From contig NC_088302.1 of assembly GCF_032854445.1 (NCBI RefSeq), positions 27,555,080 to 27,619,079 on the forward strand: DNA of 64,000 nt. The letters run 5' to 3'. Shown in pieces: positions 1-12,419 of the stretch. This DNA comes from Liolophura sinensis. Its lineage: Eukaryota > Mollusca > Polyplacophora > Chitonida > Chitonidae. Both the position numbers and the translations under genes were made by a program. The notes below the pieces were generated by a model that was given only the letters and a program-made list of their open reading frames with translations, ran no database searches and was not told the DNA's origin. Positions within the stretch are counted from its first letter, which is position 1, and every line of letters starts with the position of its first letter.

Positions 1-254
1 TGAGTGAATGCGTTCTTGGGTTTAAAGTTGCACTTTACAATTTTTCAGTCATATGATGACAAAGGAGTCCTTTGAGTGCATGTACGTGTAATGTGCCTCC
101 TTGTTGCAGGACGGATTTTCATCGCTCTTTATGCAGTGCTGCTTCACTGAGACGACTTACCGAAGGCATTATACTGATTACTGATTATACTGAACGCTAA
201 TCGAGGAAGCTACAAATTCCTCCTCTAAGGTCTTAGGTGTGACCTGGCTCTAGC
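1..254 (-). mobile_element. tRNA-derived SINE, family A, copy 1 (cut by window edge)
   Basis: The sequence reads from the 3' tail (gtgag-type repeat, then a TTTAA..GT.GTAC motif and TTTTTCAGTCATATGATGAC) back towards the tRNA-like head, so the element lies on the minus strand. It shares the diagnostic block GTGCCTCCTTGTTGCAGGA and the phrase CTTAGGTGTGACC with the complete copies at 28556 and 46171. It is diverged and has small internal deletions. The head is missing after about 254, and the tail touches the window edge. Confidence 0.8.
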
Positions 255-3200
255 ATGTTAATTGTCCAGGATTTCCCCCAAACAGCCTGAGTACCTTAAT
301 ACATGTATATGTGTTGCTGAGCGACTACTAGACATTACCATATCGCAAACTGCTCTGTACGGAAGTGATCACTGAAAGCCATTCGTAATGACTGCTTGGA
401 AGGCGTTTAACTCGCAGGCAGTTCCAGTTGCTTTTTGGGTTTATCATTGTTTGTATACGAGAGGGTACTCATATGAATAAAAGAATTCAACGAATCCACG
501 GTATTCAAGAGTCGTCGAAATTTCGAGTTGAGATTTCCTGTGTTAAAGATCCATGTAAAACTAAAGTTTAAGTTTTAAGTTTTAAAACTTGTTTAACACG
601 AAAAATTCGACAACGTTCTACTGTGAAAAAAACAGTGTACTATAAGCGCAGTATATGTACTATAAGTACATTCCTACAGTGATACATGTCTTCACCAATA
701 TGTCAACCACTGATACGCCCATAAACGTAAACCATTGGCAATTCTGTTCACGCAGAAGAACGCTGTCACAAGAAGATGATAGACCACATGTAATTATTTG
801 CAATGAGGTCACTAACTGAAATAATAAATGCACTTTCTTGATCATAGGTTAATGTTCTCAATGGAAAGACGATCACCACCCTCCGCAATTGACTGAATAG
901 TAAATATTTAATTTCCTAACATGGATATAACGTAAAATAAAAGTGTCTAAAGAGTGAGACGGCCATCTTTTACTCTTCTAATACGTAGGCGATGATTGTC
1001 ACATGATGAGTGACATGACACATCAGTATTTCTTTCCAGAAGTCTCACCAGTCCTATATGAGACACAATACTATACACTGCCGTTCTGTGTGGTATATCC
1101 AATTAGATTTGGAGTCGCACTCGAAATCTTTACCTCCTATTCAATCAGATTTTCCGGAAATGTAAATATCTGTTCCGGTTGTTTGTTTAATGAAATTCTT
1201 CATAACTCGAGTGTCTCAATAAACGTCGATGCCAGTTTCTAAGTTGATGGTGGTGTACGTGATGCTGGGTCCCTGGTTTGCCCTGGTTTCCGATCACCTC
1301 GAAGGTTAATGGGGCATAGAGCTATAATGCGGTGCTGGGAGGATCCGGTTTGAACGAGGGACTATCATCAGCGATAGGTGAATAATGGAGTCTTTTCATT
1401 CCACAGACTTCAGAATTATAAGCCTCTATTTCACACAAAAACGGCTATTAAGGCACTGGAGATGTCCTTGACAAAGAACTACAAGTACAGGTGGGGTGCA
1501 GTATGTTTATTATTTGCAATTCAATATATCATGCAAGCACGTATAGATGCTAGTGAAGCATGAAACAGGCAAGAATAACTTGCAATTATCTTTATTTACG
1601 TAGCGAATTTAAGAGAACCCTCACCTTTCATGTTCAAGTAAGGCGACGTAACCACGTGTACTCAAGCGCAGTGAACTGACCACATTTACTTATGTACATT
1701 ACCTGTACCTTACATTTTGATCCAACGTGGCAAAGGGAGGGGTTAAGGTGCTTACATTTAAATGCCTAAATCCACGAAACCCAGGTCCAGTTCCACTGTC
1801 ACACATTTCCCAGTTCTCTGGGTTTTTGGGGGCTTAGTGGCAATCAGCGTTCAGTGGTGCTCTGTTGTATACATATATCTAATCCATCATTAAGAGTAAA
1901 TGTATGTTCTACATCGTACTGATAGGATAGAGGAAATCATCCGCTGTTCATCACGTATAAACAGCAAATGACCGGTTCTGACTTGTTGTAACGTTTAATT
2001 AGGTGTATAGCCTATTCCTCAGAAAGAGATGGGATCACCATAGCAATACGCCAACATGTGAAACTTGGACACATGTTTCAGTGTCAGTCAATACATATCT
2101 GTTTCTTACAACAATACACTTCAAGGCTATTTATTTGACTAGAATATATATACTATCTTTAAAACTTACCGTCATGTTAAGTAAAATGTGACACTTAAGC
2201 ACTTTTATGTTTGGGATACAGAAAACAATCCATCAGTCAAATTCAACATTAGCAAATCACTGTTAATTTCGCCTGCGTATGAAATAGAGATTTTACATCA
2301 TGCTGGCGGAAGATAAGAAGATCTTCAACGAACATAAGACTGTATCCCGCTGTCTCGCGCTGTTTTCTAAACACAGCGTTGCGACCTGCACAAGACTGCA
2401 CCCAAGACATGCTACTGGTTTGATTCCCAGGTTACTGCTTGGTGTACAAAAGATCAGTCCGCATCGGTCATTGACAGGTGTATACCCGCTGTTACCTTGA
2501 TTCTGTATCCCTATTACAGCAAGTTTAAATGAATGTTGAGAGCGCGGCATGCATGCTATTATCATGTCACAAACATTGGAATGTTATTGTTCCAGGTTTG
2601 CGTGTACATAGTTAGTAGATATCGCGGTATCTCTTAACTGATGTATTGAGACACTTTCTGCACATGTACAGTTCAACAATTATACATTTAAATGTAGTAC
2701 ATTTAAATGTGTGATCTTCCCATCCTTCGTTTGAAATTTGTCTGGCCGAACATGGCTTGCTCACGATTTCAGTTCATGATATCAGTATTGCAAAATCGAA
2801 TAGATAATCTTGGCGTGACAGTCATGGCCATTTTCATCATCTTAATAAGCCTCGATTTTGTTCTGAGAATTCTTTTCTCTTTTCGAAACCTCCTGTAAGA
2901 TTCTAACTTCTTTAAATGATCCACTGTGGTATCAAATCGCTTGACTGCGTTCTGTATACAACACAATGACTACACTCTTCAACCACTTACGCTACGCGTG
3001 TTCTCGATCTGAGAATGGACTGTTACAGTACATACAAATGCGGGAAAATCAGTAGAAGTAGACATGCGGTATGTTGCTACCTATCAGATGTCTCGTTGAG
3101 ATACGCCATCTTGCACGACATCCATTTCTTGGTAGGTATTATTTACCGGAAGGAATCTTCATCAGGCTGTAATCCTTCACAAAACCGATCACATCTTGAT

Positions 3201-3370
3201 TATCCTGACTTGATGCCCTCAAATCTCTAATTGGAAAAACTTTCAAGCCATGGGGTTTTACGTAGAGTACTTGTAGTGCATACGTGTATAAAGTGGGATT
3301 CTACTAGTGTACTAAGGCTTGGTCCTATTACATGGTTTTCATTTCAACGTTGGTTAGATTTGATAATATC
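255..3370. other. non-coding stretch, nothing assigned
   Basis: All open frames here are under about 100 codons, show no recognisable motif and have no coherent splice partners. I see no tandem array, SINE or tRNA-like sequence in this stretch. Confidence 0.5.
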
Positions 3371-3373
3371 AGA

Positions 3374-3527
3374 GCATTGTGTGTAATTCTAGACCAGAGG
3401 TGTCTCATAAATTGTAATTAACATCGCTGCATTTGTTTATATGTTTTTCTTCAGTCTAATTCTGCTTAAGCCATAGTGGTAGGGAACTTGTAAATTGCTA
3501 CCGCTTCAGCATTTACACGAACAGTGA
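3374..3527 (+). repeat. dispersed repeat R1, copy 1
   Basis: About 150 bp match positions 10234-10373 at roughly three quarters identity by eye. Shared blocks include TAATTCTAGACCAG, TTAACATC, a GCCAT.GTG block, GTAAATTG and GCATTTACA.GAACAGT. The type of element is not identified. The second copy abuts the truncated Gypsy element, so the repeat is independent of that retrotransposon. Confidence 0.6.
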
Positions 3528-3713
3528 AAAGAGCACAATTACAAGCTATGAGTGTTACACGCTGTGTCAGTTTGTCCAACAAAATGCATTTTCCACAATT
3601 ATATAGAAATACGTCCCTCTTAGGTTATATTGTTACAAATATTACTAAAAGCTGAATGAGTTTTAAACATGGGTGGTTTGATGAAGCTACTCTTATTGGG
3701 AACTTCTAGCAAA

Positions 3714-3976
3714 ATTTATTTATTTGATTGGTGTTTTAAGCCGTACCCAAGAATATTTCACTTATACGACGGCGGCCAGCATTATGGTGAGTGGAAACCC
3801 GGCACAGTCCAGGGGAAACCCACGACCATCTGCAGGTTGCTGGAAGACCTTCCCACTTACAGCCGGAGAGGAAGCCAGCATGAGCTGGACTTGAACTCAC
3901 AGCAACCGCATTGGTCAGAGACTCCTGGGTCATTACGCTGCGCTAGCGCGCCAACCAACTGACCCACGGAGGCCCC
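3714..3976 (-). mobile_element. tRNA-derived SINE, family B, near full length
   Basis: On the minus strand this runs from a tRNA-like head (A-box-like TCAGTTGGTTGGCGCGC, B-box-like GAGTTCAAGTCC) through a central part with GGTCGTGGGTTTCCCC and CCATAATGCTGGCCGCC. It ends in the tail CGTATAAGTGAAATATTC, then CACCAATCAAATAAATAAA. This is the most complete family B copy apart from 34550-34831. No clean target-site duplication is visible. It resembles V-SINE-type mollusc elements such as RUDI, but that name is a recollection and was not checked. Confidence 0.85.
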
Positions 3977-5984
3977 GTCCGCACAAAAAAGCATCTGTTT
4001 CCATTCAATCGGTTACAACTGGTGTTTTCCATTGTGCCCCCGGTATAATGCTTGGTCTAGCTAATGATATTATAATGAGCACAGTCCAGCAGCAGACACG
4101 TAGACCCCTGCCTAGAAAATCGAAAAAGCTTCAATACACCATTGAAAACTGTTGAATGCTTCCCTGATTGTTGATTGCTTCCTTACTCATGTCAACCTGT
4201 AAGAACTATCCACATCTTAAATGGAGAAATGGAGATAGGTATTTCTCGCACCATTTTTTCTTTTACGGAAGAGGCGGATCTTATATTACTTTGCTGAACG
4301 TGGAAGGGTTCAAGTTCCGCATGAACTTCAATATTTTAAAGAATGATAGAGGTGTGCTTAAGATTTGGTCGTTTGTATCCTTTGAACCATTTCTGGTACA
4401 TCCAACACGGGATTAAGCTGTTATTACATGTGATGCTGTGTGCATGTATGAAGGTCGTGAAAGGGAGGTTGCTTTGCACATGTAGCGTTATGCCCGGATA
4501 TCGCATGGTAAATCGTCAAACAAGCTATATAGTGTCTCAAATTCTCTCTGAAAAGCTCGAATCCACCACATAAAAAGGAGCACAAAGTTCACTTACTTCA
4601 TACAAAACCACTACTGCGCTTGCCGAGCCACATCTCTATGGGGAGTACTTTTGCTAGATGACCAGGTCGTGTAGAGAAGGGCTCATTTGGCACGAGACAA
4701 ATGAGATGATGATGCGGAGCAAATCAGAGCATAGTGAGATCGGATATAAATGTGCTGGAATGTGGCTGATGCGGAAATAACTTCCAAACAGCCACGCCGT
4801 GTACGTCAGAAGAAGTGTATTCAACAGTCTGTCAGGGTTTTACCTCACACTGGGGTATCCCCATCAGCTAATTTTCAAACTCAACATCCTTACAGAAGTG
4901 TGGCTTCACAATGAAATAATATGTGTTAAATAAACAAATGGGTGTTTTACATCAACAGGCCTAGAACAGCAAATGTACAATAATTTGAAAGAATAATGTA
5001 AATCTGCGTTCATAATTAAAGTGGAATTTTAACAGCATGGAAAACGAAAACGCGAGTTATATGTTGCTTGCTTAATTTCTTCACCAAAAATTAAGACTGT
5101 ATGGTTGGATGTTGTTCACGCAAATGTCCTGCCCTGTCCAAGTCCATACCCAGGTCTGCAGCGAACTTCGAGTAAGATCACCGTCCACCACTTACTGCAA
5201 ACAAAGCGTAATGAATGTAGGGGAATCAAGCAAGTGTAGTGTCCGACGAGAATGAGATTAACCACACATCTCATGTGACACAGGGATTGGAACACGAACT
5301 GCCTCACTGATTATATTGAATGTAGTTCGCGACGGTTTGCATTTGTACTTGTTCGTGTATCTTTTGAACTGATTTCAGCGCATCAGTAGTTCGGTAAGAC
5401 TGGAAAGTTTATATAAACAAGCTCATTCATAACAGCTGCAACATCTCCTATGCACCATTTCGTGTCTTTCTTCTAATTTAGCAAATTTTCAAAAAATACC
5501 GACTGCTAGAAATGAAACATTAATCTCTATTAAAAGTCTTATGTATAGAGGGCCTATACAAGTAATTACAAACTGCCGATTGGTAGTTACATGTATAGCG
5601 TACAGGTGGAAGGATACAGTTCGCAAATATGAAGGCATAGTAAATGCTCATCTTACAAAAAGTTATGACCCCCATTTTGTAAAGTACAGTTTTAGCTGTC
5701 TCCGTCGAATCAGTCTATTTACATCCAGCAAGCGAATCAGTGTACAACCTTTGAACAATCTACACAGTGCAGTAGGCAATATTATGTGAGCAATGCTTAC
5801 TCGTTAGCACAAATTACGACATAACATCAATTAATCAGGCTACAGAATGGCCAAAGGGTCTGAGTATCACGGTGACATTGATACAATGTCAAAATAGCCA
5901 GAACAACACTTACACACGTAGGTATAATGATACATGGTACAAATAACCATGTACTATGGCAAGAGCTTTCGGCCCAATTCAGAT
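3977..5984. other. non-coding stretch, nothing assigned
   Basis: It contains only short open frames without motifs. No tandem repeat or SINE was recognised. Confidence 0.45.
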
Positions 5985-6115
5985 AACTTGCATTCATTTC
6001 CAGATAACTTGAATTCATTTCAAGATATCTTGAATTCAATTCCAAATATCTTGAATTCATTTCCAAATATTTTGAATTTAAATTCCAGATATCTACAAAT
6101 GCTTCCCAGATGTTT
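5985..6115. repeat. about 21-bp imperfect tandem repeat
   Basis: Six or so copies of a unit around ATTCATTTCCAGATAACTTGA follow one another with point changes, including EcoRI-like GAATTC cores. Related wording continues more loosely to about 6190 (TTTCAGGTATCC, TTCCAGATATATG). The open frames over it on both strands are by-products of the repeat. Confidence 0.8.
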
Positions 6116-6190
6116 TAAATAAGAGCCTTTTGTGGATATTTGGACATGTATTTCAGGTATCCGAAACTGTCTTCCAGATATATGAAATTC

Positions 6191-7531
6191 GGTGCACATA
6201 TCCGGTGCACATATCCGTAATAGAGCCACACATATCAGAAACTGCGCTAAAATGTACAGACTACAGTGGACTGCTCTGTAAACGGAAGTGGTTCAAAAAC
6301 AGATCTGCTCATCTGTCATGGCTGATCACAGTGTGGTAAAAAATTTTCTGCGAGGCCTTCAGCGCCGTTTTCTGCAGATATATGGGGACGGATTAGCTCA
6401 GCGTTTCTCATAGCCTGAGATAGTTTGCGGCGTACATGGAAATAGTTACAATGTGGGGAACTTTGTGCCCACGAGCGCCCCGTCTCTCGTGTACACCTGC
6501 TAATTGCAGCCCACCACCTCATTCACGGGCAGCGCAATGTTAAAGACGAACGAGATTTACCCCGAGATTCCACGTGGTGATATATTTGGGGTCCATACAT
6601 TTTGTTCACAAAAAAGGGCAAATGTACGTAACATATCACAAAAAGAATTCTAAATATGTCAACTTAACGTCTATTTAATATAACTTAAATTCATTTGGAC
6701 ATATCAGGAAACCATTTTTACATACCTGAAATGTTTTTGTGATATAAGATAAAGGTTATAAACAGCACGAGACCCGGGTCAACCAGCACCAGCAAAGTCA
6801 ATCCTGTTGATGGCAATGTAAAACAACATACATGCATTATACCATGAATCAGTCAATTAGATACATACTAATGAATGATGCAAACAAAGGCATGGTAATT
6901 GTTTTCAACGTGTAATATTCGACATGGTTAGTCTTACATGGTTAGGCTATGTGTTAAATAACTTATGCCATGTCTGACGCTACTATATACATATAAATCT
7001 GCTAAACCTAAAGGGCTTGGTATGGTAAGGCGGGGAAACCGCCCCAATGCAAGGAACTGTGCAAGAAACTATACACCTCAGAGCCAAAATTATTATAGCT
7101 GTGAGTGACAGCTGTTGACACACTCGAAATGCCACATCTTTTTTCAGTTTTTCAGTTTTACTCTCCTTTCCCTGCCATATATTTACAAAGCTCCCAACAT
7201 GCATTAAGGCAATGTATAGGTCACATTTCTGTACTTTACACTGTAGAGTGTGGAAAATTATTGCACCACAAATCTAACTTTCTGAAAAATTCTTGAGCAC
7301 ACAGTTATACACCAATCAATTAAATAAATGCACTAATTACAAATGTAACTTTCAGCCTTGTAATGTGCTGTTAAGCAGGGTTTACGAGTGATTTCGCTAT
7401 AGTTGTCATATGTTACGTATACCATACCTTAACAATTATCGATTCTAATTTATAATAACATTATTTAATGCAAGGCGGCCTATATCTTTATTCACACAAA
7501 AGCATGCTCCCAAAGAAAACAAAAAAAACAG
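6191..7531. other. non-coding stretch, nothing assigned
   Basis: No gene, SINE or tandem repeat was recognised. The part from 6350 to 6540 is somewhat GC-richer than its surroundings but carries no motif I can name. Confidence 0.4.
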
Positions 7532-7610
7532 GACCACAAAGAACTCGAACTCTGCCTCGAAATGCTACTTCTCGACAATGAGACCGTTAGATCACTGTGC
7601 TAAGAAGGAC
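7532..7610 (-). repeat. tRNA-like sequence (SINE head or tRNA pseudogene)
   Basis: On the minus strand an A-box-like TAGCACAGTGATCTAACGG is followed about 30 nt later by a B-box-like GAGTTCGAGTTC. The stem pairing does not look complete and no SINE body of family A or B follows. It is best read as a tRNA pseudogene or the head of another SINE family, not a working tRNA. Confidence 0.45.
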
Positions 7611-8134
7611 TTTTGCCAGACTACGGCAGAAATACGGATATTAAGCCTGCCAAAACATGACAAAACTGATCACATTATTTTATATTATTTTAAGTCTATG
7701 TTTTACGTATGAAGACAAACGTTAATCAAAACGATAGCACAAAGAAATACATACATGAAAGTTTCAGTAAAAGTACATTTCTGGTAAACGTCGAGCTTCA
7801 TTTGGCTTCTTGTATGCTAAATTACAAAACTGCGCCTGGTTTGAACAAAACATTAGCATTTTTGATCGAGAGTTCACTTTCGGCGGGTTAACTTTTATGG
7901 GTGCTTCGACCTAGTTTTATAGGCTACTGCTGATTCGGAGATATACAGAATTGTGCTTGGATCTTGAAATTTGGACTTTCCTATCGTTGGCGTCTGGGGC
8001 CGATTCTCCCCCTTACCGTACAAGGTCCTTCTTACTCATCAGCGTAACTAGACTATCCGCTTTTATACCGGTAAATATGGTCTAAATATTTCAAGATAGG
8101 GCGTATGTGTGATGGTAGTCTACATTCTGGTATA

Positions 8135-8668
8135 CAGTCGAATGCTACTGGTACACAGTGGAATACTACTGGTACACAGAGGAATACTACTAGTACACAG
8201 TGGAATTTTACTGGTACACAATGGAATACTATTGGTATACAGTGGAATACTACTGGTACACAGTGGAATACTACTAGTACACAGTGGAATACTACTAGTA
8301 CACAGTGGAATTCTACTGGTACACAATGGAATACTATTGGTATACAGTGGAATAGTACTGGTACACAGTGGAATACTACTAGTACACAGTGGAATTCTAC
8401 TAGTACACAGTGGAATTCTACTGGTACACAATGGAATACTACTGGTATACAGTGGAATACTACTGGTACACAGTGGAATACTACTAGTACACAGTGGAAT
8501 TCTACTGGTACACAATGGAATACTACTGGTATACAGTGGAACACTACTGGTACTCAGTGGAATACTACAGGTACACAGTGGAATACTACTGGTACACAGT
8601 GGAACACTACTGGTACACAGTGGAATACTATTGGTACACAGTGGACTACAACTGGTACACAGTGGAAA
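8135..8668. repeat. 21-bp minisatellite, about 25 copies
   Basis: The unit is GAATACTACTGGTACACAGTG. The variants are mostly GGTACACA versus GGTATACA, ACTGGT versus ACTAGT, and AATACT versus AATTCT. Because 21 is a multiple of three and the unit lacks stops in several frames, it creates long open frames on both strands, among them one repeating TGTQWNT. That is expected of an array with this period and is not evidence of a protein. Confidence 0.95.
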
Positions 8669-10233
8669 CTAATAGGCTACATGTACAATGTACAAGTGTA
8701 TGTAGCCTACCAGGTTACGCTACTCGTGACAAAACCAAAAGACAACACCAATAGACCTATAAACTGATTAATTGAACAAGTTGGACTTGTTTTGAAAGAA
8801 ACACTGCTCACACATAAAGGTAACAATGTAATGTTACTTACAAACAAGTACTGCTGTTGAATAGATGAAGATGGCTTACTTGCAAACAACAACAGGGGTG
8901 ATGAATTTGCCATCCGCGATCTCTTCACACGGCGTGACAAGTTGTCGAGGGAGACTATTCATGAAAGAAATGATAAAACCCAGTTACTCCCCTTGATCTG
9001 TGATTCATAAAAAGGCGTATTTCCCAGATGCACTTACCGAATACGTGCAAGGGCTCATCGTAAAACAATCGAACAACAAAAGCACGCACTTACGGCTTTA
9101 GAGTTCGACAACTTTTAACGCTTGAAAGTCCCGGGGCAAAGGAGTTTTGTGACAAAGAGGACATAACACAATTAAGTGATTCAAGGCTTTCCTAGCCGCT
9201 TTGACATTTTTCAGAATCGACTGTTAAAGCATCTATGTTCCAACAGATTAACGCACTGAAAGGTTATGGGTCAATATTTTGAGCTCTGGAAAAGCGATTA
9301 TGTCACGTTGTCACAGAAAATTATCTGAAACATGGTAATGTGTAAAATTGGGCTTTGTACATGTAACTCAGCATATAAAAAGAGAGGAAAACATGCACAT
9401 CTCTTCCTCATGGAGGCCTTAAAACACCGCGTCAGACGATCTGCTTCGTTTATGTGTCAAAATCGTCCGCCGGCAAAACTCCAAATCAACTAAAAATAGT
9501 ATGCGCAATTGTTTCATGAAGCCATGTCTGCATGTTTTCTCGCACAGAGAGCGCTAGAATATGTGGCTTTTATCATGCTGCTGAACTGGAATTCCATTTT
9601 TGCGACTTTCCGCATGCTCATTCAATGGCTAACAAATTATTAATTGGTATAAATATATACGTTTTATCAGTCAAAAAAGCGTTTATAACCTTCTGACGTC
9701 TTCTGACGTCTGGAATCTCACATGGGGCCGAGGCGGCCCCTGAACCCTCGGCTGTATTCTTGACCGGCATAGTCGCTCCACTTTGTTCTTTTGTTCCACT
9801 CTCCCATCTGAAAGCTGGCAGTGTGAGTACATGTTTTGCAACTAACACAGTGCGTTTTCTCATTGCATTTTGTGTTGTATGGAAAGTAAGTCCATTTACA
9901 TAAAATGGGTGAGCAATACGGTAACTAATTTTGAGGCAAAATGTGCAGGACTTAATTACCGTTTTGATGATAGATATCTTGATTTTTCTCTCTTAAAACA
10001 CGCTCAGACGTGTGTACCGCTACATAAGCCCTCGGACCCTCTCCCCGTTAGTTGAGACGGCGAAACACACACTTTCCATTTGCTTTCTACGTCCTTGAAA
10101 GGTCATGTTCATTGTCGATAAATACCGTACTTGACTTTTTCTCTTATTGGAATATAATTGTAAAATAATCTAACATCAAGTCGATTATCCATTGTCTGGA
10201 TCAGGTGATTGTATGGTCAATGTGATGACAACA
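8669..10233. other. non-coding stretch with one weak ORF
   Basis: No recognisable gene is present. A minus-strand open frame at 9618-9863 (81 codons) is GC-richer than its surroundings and has an AG acceptor-like site in its middle (TTTCAG near 9807), but no family motif and no linked exons. I leave it unassigned. Confidence 0.35.
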
Positions 10234-10373
10234 CAGCATTTTGAGTAATTCTAGACCAGTGACGTCTACTAAATTGCCATTAACATCACTGGATTTACTT
10301 TTACCTAAATCTGCTCAGGCCATGGTGCTGGGAGGCGTGTAAATTGATACTATTTAGGCATTTACATGAACAG
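10234..10373 (+). repeat. dispersed repeat R1, copy 2, at the 5' edge of the Gypsy element
   Basis: This is the second copy of the repeat at 3374-3527. It stops almost exactly where Gypsy-type coding sequence begins (about 10375). The retroelement is therefore truncated at its 5' side against this repeat, or was inserted into it. Confidence 0.6.
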
Positions 10374-10377
10374 TATT

Positions 10378-10778
10378 TACTGTAGATATTGTGTCTATGC
10401 ATATCTCCACCCACAAGGAAAAACCTGTCTAGCTAAGGGAAAGGAGTGTGGATTTTGCAGTAAATTCAATCACTTTGAATCCGTTTGCCGACCAAAAAAA
10501 AAACCAAACGTCCACAGCATGACACTGGCAAATTTGAATCTGTCAAGCAAGTCAGAAGGGCTGCACACCTTGCTGACTCCAGTTCAGATGATGAATATGT
10601 ATTCAGCATTCACGGTCACAGTGATGGAATTTTCACAAAACAACCAACAGTATCTGTCACTGTCAACAAAAAAACACTCCAAGCTGTAATAGATATAGGT
10701 GCTACTGTAAACATGTTGAGTGAGACAACATTCACACAGCTTACTCCACAGCCGCACGTGAGTAGAAGAAGTAAGTAA
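10378..10778 (+). pseudogene. Gypsy gag zinc knuckle and aspartic protease remnant
   Basis: The first frame (to about 10520) carries a typical knuckle, CGFCSKFNHFESVC, which fits C-x2-C-x4-H-x4-C, followed by a basic RPKKK run. The reading then moves to another frame (10485-10778), where a protease-like segment contains VIDIGATVNMLSE. The usual active-site triplet is D-T/S-G. Here it reads D-I-G, so the catalytic motif looks mutated. The shift between the two frames lies in an A-rich run near 10495 and may be decay or a remnant of programmed frameshifting. Confidence 0.8.
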
Positions 10779-10919
10779 ATTTTCAGCAAATGTCACTGCC
10801 GGAAATAAATCTGTGGAAATAACCTTCTATATCACACCAGGAAACTGCGACACTCTACCCAGCTACAGCACATGCGTTTATCTTCGACTTCTTAATATCA
10901 CAGAGTGTATTCGTGAAAT

Positions 10920-11655
10920 ACAGTACAGTCCTACATCGCTTACCAATGAAATCGTGTCTAAATACATGGATTGTTTTACTGGACTTGGTAATTTAAAAGG
11001 TGCTCAAGCCAAACTACATGTGGACAGCAGCGCACAACCCGTCGCTCCCGTTTAATCTGGGTGACATACGACAGCAGAACTCAGACGACTACTTGAACTT
11101 GACATTATCGAACCAGTTGGTGATGCACCCCCACCAAAAAACTCATTTCAGATCAAAATTTGTGTTGACATGCGCGCACCAAATGAAGCAATTCAGCGAG
11201 AACGACACATAACTCTGGGGTGAGTTCAGCTGCCGAAGTCTTCATGGACCACATCAGAATGGCTCTCCAAGGACTACCAGGCGTTATTAACCTTAGTGAT
11301 GATGTTTTTCTCCATGCACGTCACCAACAAGAACATGATCGGCCACTTGAGGCAACTTTACAGCGCATACGAGAACATAACCTCACTCTGAACCGTGAGA
11401 AATGTAAATGCAGCAAGTCGCGGATTGAATTCTTCGGATATGTGTTCACAAACGATGGCCTTTCTCCTGATCCACAGAATGCACAGCCATCAAAAACACC
11501 ACCCACCCTGCGAAAGTAACTGAAATTAAAAGCTTCCTCGGCAGGGTACAATATTGTGCTCGCTTTATCCCCAATCTTGCGACCTTGTCAAAGCCACTGG
11601 GCGATCTAACAAGACATAAAACAGTGTTCTCCTGGACCCAAGCAGAAGAGGTCAT
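10920..11655 (+). pseudogene. Gypsy reverse transcriptase remnant with internal deletion
   Basis: An N-terminal RT part is spread over several frames (for example FTGLGNLKG near 10977 and ICVDMRAPNEAI near 11160). It jumps after about 11218 directly to a late RT segment, AAEVFMDHIRMALQGLPG, so the middle of the palm is deleted. The catalytic Y/L-x-D-D box reads LSDD at about 11297. The thumb and connection part follows with FFGYVFTNDGLSPDP and, in another frame, IKSFLGRVQYCARFIPNLA. The element cannot encode a working polymerase. Confidence 0.85.
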
Positions 11656-12284
11656 TTACGGACATTAAAGCTGCCCTAACTGACCAAAGTGTTATGGCCT
11701 ACTATGATCCATCAAAACCTGTTGAACTCATAGCTGACGCAAGTCCCGTAGGAATTGGAGCCATACTCACTCAGAAAGGCCCTTCCCATACCAAGATAAT
11801 CTCGTATGCCAGTCGATCCCTCACGCCTGCTGAACAACGATACAGTCAAACAGAGCGTGGAGCACTTGGTCTTACCTGGGGAATACTACACAATCATCTC
11901 TATTTCTATGGACGAAAATTTACGGTTGTTACAGAAAACAAAGCCCTGATTCCATTGTTCAATAAAGCCAGCTCGAAACCTCCTGCTAGAATTGAACGCT
12001 GGATCTTAAGGTTTCAAGTATACTCAAGTATTGTTCAAGTGTACAACGTAACATATTGCCCAGGACAGGACAATCCAGCAGATTTTATGTCCAGACACCC
12101 TGTTCAGCCACCAGACGCTCCAAGCTGTGAAGAAAAGATGGCTGAGGAACACATAAACTTTCTAACGCAGCATGCAGTTCCGAAAGCCCTAACACTCGCA
12201 GAAATGCAAGACGCCACGAAGGCCGATCCACCACTGCGAACTGTAATGGGCTTAGTTAAAAGCAACAAATCGAAATCTGCCTAA
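11652..12284 (+). pseudogene. Gypsy RNase H domain, best preserved part
   Basis: One open frame of about 200 codons holds typical Ty3/Gypsy RNase H wording: an N-terminal VELIADASPVGIGAIL with the first catalytic Asp, then ISYASRSLTPAEQRYSQTER with the catalytic Glu in the QTER context, and a final CPGQDNPADFMSRHP. One conserved position differs: the usual TDHKAL motif reads TENKAL. The frame continues into the linker before integrase and ends at a stop at 12284. Confidence 0.9.
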
Positions 12285-12419
12285 AAACCAATTGTTAACG
12301 CAAAACTTGACAGCACCACAGCAAGACAGTTTCAGTCCTTTTGCTACAGTGCACACGGAGTTATTAGTAAGCTCTGACAGAAATATCCTCTTGTTTGGTT
12401 CCCGCATTGGATATCAGCC

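Noticed and set aside
3669-3962. 97-codon frame, with a related frame at 34583-34780
   Set aside because: It is SINE family B sequence read in frame, not a gene.
8105-8767. 220-codon frame as a repeat protein gene
   Set aside because: It is one of several frames opened by a 21-bp array on both strands, with no start context, splice partners or codon bias.
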